64,000 nucleotides of DNA from positions 1-64,000 of the forward strand of contig CBIHOH010000005.1 of NCBI GenBank assembly GCA_966211755.1, given 5' to 3'. The notes beneath the pieces are model-generated. The model made no database searches. It saw only the letters and a list, made by a program, of their open reading frames with translations, and was not told the origin of the DNA. Origin of the DNA: Rhizobacter sp966211755 (GTDB lineage: Bacteria > Pseudomonadota > Gammaproteobacteria > Burkholderiales > Burkholderiaceae_C). Made by a program: the position numbers and the translations under genes. Positions 57,761 to 64,000 of this stretch are shown piece after piece (positions within the stretch are counted from its first letter, which is position 1; every line of letters starts with the position of its first letter).

Positions 57761-58388
57761 GCTGCGCGTCTTCCACCGTGCAGCCCCCGCGGGTCGACCC
57801 GCACCGGTGCCACCTGCGCGGCGGCTCGACAGCCTGCCGTCAAGACAGCGGGAAACGCTGAAGAAACAAGGGCGCCACCGGCCGGAGAGGGGGGAAAGCG
57901 CAGACCAGACGAAGTCAATGGCGAGGGACGGCAACATCACTCCGTGTACTGCGTTTGGGGGGATGAAAAAGATTGTGCAACAGCACGCTTACTTCATCGC
58001 GGGAATATGTACCGGATTTACCCTGCAAATCCCGACGCCTGCCGCCGTGCAAGCGACCGCCCGCTCTTCATGCACGACGGCACGAAGGAAAACCTTCCTC
58101 AGGCGGTTCCGCGACAGACAGCGCGAAAGAAGGATGTGCCGTGCAGGCGCTCGCCGCCTGGCGCGGCACATCGATGGGACGGCCTGGCCGGCGGGCCCGC
58201 TCCCCGGTGTACGTTCGCGGGAGGCGGAGCATGCCGGCCCCGTCGATGCGGGCGCGGTCGAAGGCGAGCCCGCCCGGCGATGCCACACGCCGAGGGCGTG
58301 CCGCCGCCTGGCCCGGATCAGCGCCTGTCGCGCTGCCCGAAGCCGGCCGGCGCCGGCGTGTGTCCTCGGCAGTGCCTTGCCGGCAGCC
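57761..58388. other. Control region of the export operon and possible coding remnants
   Basis: About 630 bases. The part from 57930 to 58060 is AT-richer and holds the palindrome at 58014-58032, so it probably contains the operon promoter on the minus strand. The part from 58070 to 58380 is GC-rich; a 72-codon minus frame at 58068-58286 (GTG start) has high GC3 but no ribosome site, and is not called. Confidence 0.5.
58014..58032. promoter_or_regulatory. Palindrome upstream of the export operon
   Basis: GGATTT (58014-58019) and AAATCC (58027-58032) are perfect 6-bp arms around 7 bases, in the AT-richer part of the gap and about 250 bases before the small ORF. TACATA and TTGCAG words nearby on the minus strand are possible promoter parts. 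Candidate operator only. Confidence 0.35.
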
Positions 58389-58958
58389 TCAGGTCTTCGG
58401 CAAGGTGACGCCGCGCTGGCCCTGGTACTTGCCGCCGCGGTCCTTGTAGCTGGTCTCGCACACCTCGTCGCTCTCGAAGAACAGCACCTGGGCACAGCCC
58501 TCGCCGGCATAGATCTTGGCCGGCAAGGGGGTGGTGTTGCTGAACTCCAGGGTCACGTAGCCTTCCCACTCGGGCTCGAAGGGCGTGACGTTGACGATGA
58601 TGCCGCAGCGCGCGTAGGTGCTCTTGCCCAGGCAGATGGTCAGCACGTTGCGGGGAATGCGGAAGTATTCGACCGTGCGTGCCAGCGCGAAACTGTTGGG
58701 CGGGATGACGCAGACGTCGGCGTTGATGTCGACGAAGCTCTTCTCGTCGAAGTTCTTGGGGTCGACCACCGTGCTGTAGATGTTGGTGAACACCTTGAAC
58801 TCGGGCGCGCAGCGGATGTCGTAGCCGTAGCTGCTGGTGCCGTAGCTGACGATCTTGCTACCGTCGGTGGCCTGGCGCACCTGCCCCGGCTCGTAGGGCT
58901 CGATCATGCCGGCTTCCTCCGCCATGCGGCGAATCCACTTGTCGCTCTTGATGCTCAT
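58389..58958 (-). CDS. dcd: dCTP deaminase
   Basis: 189 aa trimeric enzyme that converts dCTP to dUTP, feeding dTTP synthesis. Starts MSIKSDKWIRRMAEEAGMIE; has PPNSFALARTVEYFRIPRN, STYARCGIIVNVTPFEPEWE with the catalytic Glu region GYVTLEFSNTTPLPAKIYAG, and the end GGKYQGQRGVTLPKT. Full length. Start 58958 matches the family. Confidence 0.97.
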   Translation of the reverse strand: MSIKSDKWIRRMAEEAGMIEPYEPGQVRQATDGSKIVSYGTSSYGYDIRCAPEFKVFTNIYSTVVDPKNFDEKSFVDINADVCVIPPNSFALARTVEYFRIPRNVLTICLGKSTYARCGIIVNVTPFEPEWEGYVTLEFSNTTPLPAKIYAGEGCAQVLFFESDEVCETSYKDRGGKYQGQRGVTLPKT

Positions 58959-59018
58959 GCGTGTCCACCGTCGCCGGTGCCCCTGGGAGTCTGCAAAAGA
59001 CGCGATTGTAGGAGGGGG

Positions 59019-60452
59019 TCAGGGCAAGGCGGCCAGTTCCGCTTCCAGCCGGGCCAGCCGCTCCCTGATTTGCGCGCCCATGGCGATCTGCGGGTTGGAA
59101 TAGCCGTCGCTCTTGCCGGCCTCTTTCTCGCGCTGCTCGATCAGCTTGCGCGCCGCCGCGTGCGCGGCCTCGAAGGAACGGGTGTGCAGGCGCAACTGCT
59201 CGTCGTACATGGCGCGGCCGAAAAAGGTCAGAGGCGACTTCCGTCCGCAACCGTACGAGGTGTGCTCGGCATCGGCGGCCGTCATCACGAGGGTGCCCGG
59301 GGCGCCGAGCGGGGCGATCCACGAGCCGGAGAAGCAGGCCGAGATCGAGACCACGCTGTGGCGGATGCCGGCCGCGTCGAGCCAGCCGCGAAGCTGCTGC
59401 GGCGTGAGCTCGTCCACCTCGACGGGATGGAAGCCGGCCGAGAGCTGGCCGCTGCGTGCACCGTGCGAGGTGAGGTGCAGGAACAGGATGTCCTCGTCCG
59501 GGTCCATGCGCTGCGCCGCGCGCTCGATGGCGCGCTGCAGGTTCAGCGGCGTGGCCCAGGGCATGCTGGCGGCCGTGCCGCGGTGGTTCTGCAGCTGGAC
59601 CTGGTGCCCTGCGGCGTCGAAACGGGTGCGCATCACCTCGCTCACCATGGCGGTCTCGCGCGAGAACACGTCCTCGTCCGCGTAGGGCGCGAAGGTGATG
59701 GTGTAGAGGTCGACCCGGCCGGAGCGCTGCGGTCCGACGGCGTCGAGGGCCTCGACCAGCGTGGCGGACTGGGCTTCCATCACCTCCTGCGTCAGGCGGA
59801 AGGTCTCGGGCTCGGGCTCCGCCTCGGCCGACGCCGTGTCCTCGGGAGCCGGATACCAGAACGACGGCCCGCGCAGCCCGGTGTACAAGGCGACGTTGAG
59901 CAGCACGACGAGCATCACGACGATGCGCGTGCGCCAGCACCCGGCCTGGCGCGCGAGCAGCCAGACGGAGGCCAGCGCCAGCCAGCCGAGCACCGCGGCG
60001 GAAATGCCCCAGTGGATCCAGTGGCCCGCAGACTGGGTCCCCTCCGGGCCGAATCTCAGCACCAGCAGCGACAGCATCGCGGCCGGCACGGAAACGCACA
60101 GGCGCTGTGCCGTCAGCACGGCGAACAGGGTCGCGACCCGGGCCGCGCCGCCCGTCGGCCCGGCCGCCGAGCGGACCACCAGCCAGCACAACCAGAGCAT
60201 GAGGAAGGAGGACAGCCAGCCCCAGGAGATCGCCGGCCAGTAGAAGCGGACCTCGCCGTCCATCATGAGGCGCTGGATCGCCACGGCCAGCGCGTAGCCG
60301 GCCAGCATCAGCCCGGCCACGGCCCAGGGTCCCACGTCGGCCTGCAGCCGGCGCGGCCGCAGGAAAACCGCGCTGCGGACCCCATCGGCCAGCCACGCCC
60401 ATCGCCCCGCCGGCGCCACCGGCTCGCCGGCCGGCCGCATTTCTTGCGACAT
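59019..60452 (-). CDS. Membrane-anchored C13 (legumain-like) family peptidase
   Basis: 477 aa. Residues about 40-195 hold five hydrophobic helices; the C-terminal domain (about 240-470) is a caspase-fold C13 peptidase with catalytic His330 in LHLTSHGARSG and Cys373 in SVVSISACFSGSW, both intact. C13 enzymes cut after Asn or Asp, or act as transamidases. A bacterial function is not known. It lies 60 bases upstream of dcd on the same strand, and about 1.3 kb from the export operon, so a link with it is possible but not shown. Confidence 0.82.
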   Translation of the reverse strand: MSQEMRPAGEPVAPAGRWAWLADGVRSAVFLRPRRLQADVGPWAVAGLMLAGYALAVAIQRLMMDGEVRFYWPAISWGWLSSFLMLWLCWLVVRSAAGPTGGAARVATLFAVLTAQRLCVSVPAAMLSLLVLRFGPEGTQSAGHWIHWGISAAVLGWLALASVWLLARQAGCWRTRIVVMLVVLLNVALYTGLRGPSFWYPAPEDTASAEAEPEPETFRLTQEVMEAQSATLVEALDAVGPQRSGRVDLYTITFAPYADEDVFSRETAMVSEVMRTRFDAAGHQVQLQNHRGTAASMPWATPLNLQRAIERAAQRMDPDEDILFLHLTSHGARSGQLSAGFHPVEVDELTPQQLRGWLDAAGIRHSVVSISACFSGSWIAPLGAPGTLVMTAADAEHTSYGCGRKSPLTFFGRAMYDEQLRLHTRSFEAAHAAARKLIEQREKEAGKSDGYSNPQIAMGAQIRERLARLEAELAALP

Positions 60453-60587
60453 TCGACATCCTCCTGCTCGGATGGTAGGGCCTCAGGGCGCACCCCGATG
60501 GCCGTGCCCGGCCGGAAAGGAGCAGAATCGTCCTGCCGTCCCCGCCCTACCGAGTCCCCAGCGGACCGCCGCCCGTGAGGAGTCCCC

Positions 60588-61127
60588 ATGAGCCCAGCAC
60601 GCACCACCCTCGACCTGCTCGCCGGCTACGCCAGCTATCACCGGGACCAGCGCAACATCACCACTCACTTCGTCGGCGTGCCGCTGATCGTCTTCGGTGT
60701 GGGCGTGCTGCTGGCGCGGGCCCAATTCCAGGTCGGCGGGGTCGACCTGAGCGCCGCCTGGGTCGCCTTCGCGATGACGGCGGCCTGGTACCTCAGCCGC
60801 CGCGGCTCGCTGTCGCTGAGCATCGCGGTGAGCGTGGCCGTCGGCCTGCTGATCGCCGCCTCGCACGGGGTGGCCGGCGGCACGGTCGGCAACTGGCTGG
60901 GCTGGGGCATCGGCAGCTTCGTCTTCGGCTGGCTGTTCCAGTTCCTCGGCCACTTCTACGAAGGCAAGAAGCCGGCCTTCGTGGACGACATCGCCGGCCT
61001 GCTGGTCGGCCCCATGTTCGTGACCGCCGAGGCCTTGTTCGCCGCGGGCTGGAACAAGCCCCTGCTGCGGGAGATCGAGCGCCGCGCCGGCCCCACCTTC
61101 TTGCGCGACCTGGCGCACTCCGCCTGA
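60588..61127 (+). CDS. Mpo1-like (DUF962) membrane protein
   Basis: 179 aa. Four to five helices; LAGYASYHRDQRNITTHFVG and FQFLGHFYEGKKPAF hold the conserved histidines (HxxxR/N...H and GHFYEGKKPA) of the Mpo1/YGL010w family. The yeast Mpo1 is a 2-hydroxy-fatty-acid dioxygenase with Fe; the bacterial substrate is unknown. GAGGAGT precedes the ATG at 60588. Divergent from the C13 peptidase gene, convergent with apbC. Confidence 0.88.
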   Translation: MSPARTTLDLLAGYASYHRDQRNITTHFVGVPLIVFGVGVLLARAQFQVGGVDLSAAWVAFAMTAAWYLSRRGSLSLSIAVSVAVGLLIAASHGVAGGTVGNWLGWGIGSFVFGWLFQFLGHFYEGKKPAFVDDIAGLLVGPMFVTAEALFAAGWNKPLLREIERRAGPTFLRDLAHSA

Positions 61128-61176
61128 GCGCGGCACCGGCCCGGCCGGCGCGCGCCGCCTGCAGGCCCCGGCCGAT

Positions 61177-62268
61177 TCAGGTGTCCTTCGAGACGGTGAT
61201 GGTCGGGAACCTGGCCGAGAAATCCTTGGACCGCTGGGCGATCTTCACCGCCACCTGGCGCGCCATGCCCTTGTAGAGGGCGGCGATCTCGCCGTCGGGG
61301 TCGCTCACCACCGTGGGCCGGCCGGCGTCGGCCTGGGTGCGGATGCCGATGTCCAGCGGCAGGGCGCCGAGGAAGTCCATGGCCTGGTCGGCCGCCATCC
61401 TGCGCCCCCCGCCCTCGCCGAAGATGTGCTCCACATGGCCGCAGTTCGAGCACACGTGCATGGCCATGTTCTCGATCAGGCCCAGCACCGGCACCCCGAC
61501 CTTCTCGAACATCTTGATGCCGCGGCGGGCGTCGATCAGGGCGATGTCCTGCGGCGTGGTGACGACCACCGCGCCGGTGAGCGGCACGCGCTGGCTGAGG
61601 GTGAGCTGGATGTCGCCGGTGCCCGGGGGCATGTCGACGACCAGGTAGTCGAGGGCGCGCCAGTTGGTCTGGCGCAGCAGCTGGTCCAGCGCCTGGGTGG
61701 CCATGGGACCGCGCCAGATCATGGCGTTGTCGGCCTCGACCAGGAAACCGATCGAGATGACCTGCACGCCGTGGTTCTCCATCGGCTCCATGGTCTTGCC
61801 GTCATGGCTCTCGGGGCGGCCCGACAGGCCCATCATCGTCGGCTGGCTGGGGCCGTAGATGTCGGCGTCGAGGATGCCCACCGAGGCACCCTCGGCGGCC
61901 AGCGCCAACGCCAGGTTGGCGGCGGTCGTGCTCTTGCCCACCCCGCCCTTGCCCGAGGCCACGGCGATGATGTTCTTGACGTTGGGCAGCAGCTGCACGC
62001 CGCGCTGCACCGCGTGCGCCACCACCTTGGTGGAGACGGCGACCTCGGCCCGCTCCACCCCCGGCACGCCCAGGGCGGCGCGCGTGAGGGCCTCGGTGAG
62101 CAGGCCGACCTGGCTCTTCGCCGGGTAGCCGAGCTCGACCTCGAACGACACCGTGCCGGCGTCGATGCGCAGGTTCTTCAACTGGCGGGTGCTGACGAAG
62201 TCCCGGCCGGTGTTGGGATCGATGACGGTCTGCAGGGCGCCGGTCAGCGCGGATTCGGTGGCGGCCAT
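61177..62268 (-). CDS. apbC: Iron-sulfur carrier protein ApbC (Mrp/NBP35 type)
   Basis: 363 aa P-loop ATPase that carries Fe-S clusters to apo-proteins. Residues 1-95 are a MIP18/DUF59 domain; deviant Walker A SGKGGVGKSTT (105-115), MPPGTGDIQLTLSQ as switch region, and CSNCG for cluster binding. Start 62268 (MAATESALTGALQ). Divergent from metG, a common order in Burkholderiales. Confidence 0.95.
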   Translation of the reverse strand: MAATESALTGALQTVIDPNTGRDFVSTRQLKNLRIDAGTVSFEVELGYPAKSQVGLLTEALTRAALGVPGVERAEVAVSTKVVAHAVQRGVQLLPNVKNIIAVASGKGGVGKSTTAANLALALAAEGASVGILDADIYGPSQPTMMGLSGRPESHDGKTMEPMENHGVQVISIGFLVEADNAMIWRGPMATQALDQLLRQTNWRALDYLVVDMPPGTGDIQLTLSQRVPLTGAVVVTTPQDIALIDARRGIKMFEKVGVPVLGLIENMAMHVCSNCGHVEHIFGEGGGRRMAADQAMDFLGALPLDIGIRTQADAGRPTVVSDPDGEIAALYKGMARQVAVKIAQRSKDFSARFPTITVSKDT

Positions 62269-62334
62269 GGGATGGGAGCTCGGGTTCGGGGGAGGATCGA
62301 GTCTAGCGCAGCCCCGCGACGCCCCCGCCGCGCC

Positions 62335-62340
62335 TAGAAT
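62335..62340 (+). promoter_or_regulatory. Candidate -10 element of metG
   Basis: TAGAAT, 31 bases before the metG ATG. No good -35 is seen at standard distance. Same word as upstream of gyrA and lapA. Confidence 0.4.
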
Positions 62341-62371
62341 CGACCCTTCCTCCAAGACGACCGCTCATTCC

Positions 62372-64000
62372 ATGACCCGCAAGCTCTTCGTCACCACCGC
62401 CCTGCCCTACGCCAACGCCCCGTTCCACGTCGGCCACATGATGGAATACATCCAGGCCGACATCTGGGTGCGCTTCCAGCGGATGATGGGCCACGAGGTG
62501 CACTTCGTCGGGGCCGACGACGCCCACGGGGCGCCCATCATGATCGCCGCCGAGAAGGTCGGCAAGACGCCCCAGGCCTTCGTGGCCGAGGTGGCCGCCG
62601 GCCGCAAGCAGTACCTCGACGGCTTCCACATCGCCTTCGACAACTGGCACTCCACCGACGCGCCCGAGAACCACGCGCTGGCGCAGGACATCTACCGGGC
62701 GCTGCGCCAGGAGGGCCTGATCACCGAGCGGGTCATCGAGCAGTTCTTCGACCCGGTGAAGAACATGTTCCTGGCCGACCGCTACATCAAGGGCCAGTGC
62801 CCGAAATGCGGCGCCAAGGACCAGTACGGCGACAACTGCGAGGCCTGCGGCGCCGTCTACTCGCCCACCGACCTCGTCGAGCCCTACTCGGCCCTCACCG
62901 GGGCCACGCCGGTGCTCAAGAGCAGCCCGCACTTCTTCTTCCAGCTGTCCTCGCCGCGCACCATCGCCTTCCTGCAGGAATGGACCAACGCCCCGGGCCG
63001 CCTGCAGCCCGAGGTGCTGAACAAGATCAAGGAATGGTTCAGCGTCGACGAGAACGGCAAGCCCGGCCTGAACGACTGGGACATCAGCCGCGATGCGCCG
63101 TACTTCGGCATCGAGATCCCCGACGCGCCGGGCAAGTACTTCTACGTCTGGCTGGACGCGCCGGTGGGCTACCTCGCCTCGCTGAAGAACCTGTTCGACA
63201 AGAACGGGCGCGACGTCGACGCCTTCCTGGCCGACCCCGAGGTCGAGCAGGTGCACTTCATCGGCAAGGACATCATCACCTTCCACACCCTGTTCTGGCC
63301 GGCCATGCTGCACTTCAGCGGCCGCAAGACGCCCGACCACATCTTCGTGCACGGCTTCCTCGCCCTGGGCGGCGAGAAGATGAGCAAGAGCCGCGGCACC
63401 GGGCTGTCGCCGCTGAAGTACCTGCAGCTGGGCATGAACGCCGAATGGCTGCGCTACTACCTGGCCGCCAAGCTGAACAGCCGGGTCGAGGACATCGACT
63501 TCAACCCCGACGACTTCATCGCCCGGGTCAACTCGGACCTGATCGGCAAGTACATCAACATCGCCAGCCGCGCGGCCGGCTTCCTGAGCAAACGATTCGG
63601 CGGCAGGCTGTCGGGCGACATGGGCGTGGAAGGCCGGGTGCTGCTCGACGGCCTGCGCGCGCAGCGACCGGAGATCGAGCGCCTGTACGACGAACGCGAG
63701 CTGGGCAAGGCCTTGCGCGAGGTGATGCTGCTGGCCGACCGGGTCAACGAGTACGTGGACCAGAACAAGCCCTGGGAACTGGCCAAGCAGGAAGGCCAGG
63801 ACGCGGTGCTGCACGATGTCTGCACCGTCTGCATCGAGGCCTTCCGGCTGCTCACGCTGTACCTCAAGCCGGTGCTGCCGGCGCTGGCCGTCCAGGTCGA
63901 GTCCTTCCTGCGCATCCCGCCGCTGAGCTTCGCCGACGCGGCGCGCGCGCTCGGCGCCCACACCATCGGCGAATACAAGCACCTGATGCAGCGCGTCGAT
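62372..64000 (+). CDS. metG: Methionyl-tRNA synthetase, N-terminal part (3' end outside the window)
   Basis: 543 codons are visible, open to base 64000. Class I signature HVGH (19-22, HIGH) in LPYANAPFHVGHMMEYIQAD, a zinc knuckle CPKCGAKDQYGDNCEACG, and KMSKSRGTGLSP. The anticodon-binding domain begins and the C-terminal dimerisation/tRNA-binding part is cut off by the window edge. Start 62372 (MTRKLFVTTALPYAN) is the family N-terminus. Confidence 0.98.
   Translation, partial: MTRKLFVTTALPYANAPFHVGHMMEYIQADIWVRFQRMMGHEVHFVGADDAHGAPIMIAAEKVGKTPQAFVAEVAAGRKQYLDGFHIAFDNWHSTDAPENHALAQDIYRALRQEGLITERVIEQFFDPVKNMFLADRYIKGQCPKCGAKDQYGDNCEACGAVYSPTDLVEPYSALTGATPVLKSSPHFFFQLSSPRTIAFLQEWTNAPGRLQPEVLNKIKEWFSVDENGKPGLNDWDISRDAPYFGIEIPDAPGKYFYVWLDAPVGYLASLKNLFDKNGRDVDAFLADPEVEQVHFIGKDIITFHTLFWPAMLHFSGRKTPDHIFVHGFLALGGEKMSKSRGTGLSPLKYLQLGMNAEWLRYYLAAKLNSRVEDIDFNPDDFIARVNSDLIGKYINIASRAAGFLSKRFGGRLSGDMGVEGRVLLDGLRAQRPEIERLYDERELGKALREVMLLADRVNEYVDQNKPWELAKQEGQDAVLHDVCTVCIEAFRLLTLYLKPVLPALAVQVESFLRIPPLSFADAARALGAHTIGEYKHLMQRVD

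Noticed and set aside
58068..58286. 72-codon minus-strand frame with high GC3 upstream of the export operon
   Set aside because: GTG start without a ribosome site and no recognisable protein features; could be chance in GC-rich DNA, so not called.
57561..60578. 1005-codon plus-strand open frame across the export-operon leader, dcd and the C13 peptidase
   Set aside because: Antisense to well-supported genes; low-complexity product.
1..64000. CRISPR array, tRNA or rRNA genes, riboswitches
   Set aside because: No regular short repeats with spacers, and apart from tmRNA no structural RNA signature was recognised in the intergenic regions.

Overview
The window is GC-rich chromosomal DNA, and gene content and order place it in the Betaproteobacteria, order Burkholderiales, most likely Comamonadaceae or a close relative. 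The pointers are the gyrA-serC-pheA-tyrA-aroA/cmk-rpsA-ihfB-lapAB-hldAD run, a fused AroA-Cmk enzyme, an OmpA protein with a short N-terminus, a tmRNA tag ending YALAA, and metG/apbC/dcd close together. Most of the window is vertically inherited housekeeping sequence, with three patches that look accessory.

Layout. 1-8.6 kb: 3' part of glnA with a sigma-54 promoter and NtrC-like half-sites, a CinA-like/EI24 pair, an AIM24-family protein, a diguanylate cyclase, a Na/Pi cotransporter, and a LysR/DoxX divergent pair. 8.6-12.05 kb: a low-density accessory patch (RIFT-barrel lipoprotein, IS66 transposase remnant, orphan antitoxin) ending at the 3' end of the tmRNA gene. 12.1-14.7 kb: ssrA, gph, ubiG and ompA, all on the minus strand. 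14.9-29.2 kb: a long plus-strand supraoperon from gyrA through serine and aromatic amino acid synthesis (serC, pheA, tyrA, aroA-cmk) to rpsA, ihfB, the LPS-assembly pair lapAB and the heptose genes hldA/hldD. 29.4-41.1 kb: ComEA-like protein, patatin phospholipase, a His-rich exported protein, dnaE, trhO, small membrane proteins, pirin/LysR and gluQ. 41.1-45.2 kb: hypothetical genes including a large effector-like protein with a candidate partner. 45.3-48.7 kb: a five-gene TetR-controlled operon with a long palindromic operator. 48.8-51.4 kb: dinB with an SOS box, a zinc metallopeptidase and a hypothetical gene. 51.7-57.8 kb: an export operon (small ORF, TolC, RND adaptor, GAF-like/HlyD adaptor, PqqD-like/M50/HlyD fusion). 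58.4-64 kb: dcd, a membrane C13 peptidase, an Mpo1-like protein, apbC and the 5' part of metG.

The most interesting unit is the 51.7-57.8 kb operon. It joins a PqqD-like (RiPP-recognition-type) domain, a site-2-protease-like membrane metallopeptidase, two more membrane-fusion adaptors and an outer-membrane channel. A 74-codon ORF with coding-like base composition ends 7 bases before the TolC gene and could encode the exported peptide. No maturation enzyme of a known RiPP class is in the window, so the substrate is unknown. Other points worth a second look are non-consensus residues at drug-relevant positions (GyrA Gln83, AroA Ser101), an antitoxin whose toxin seems to have been cut away by an IS66 element, and the effector-like pair at 42.8-45.2 kb.
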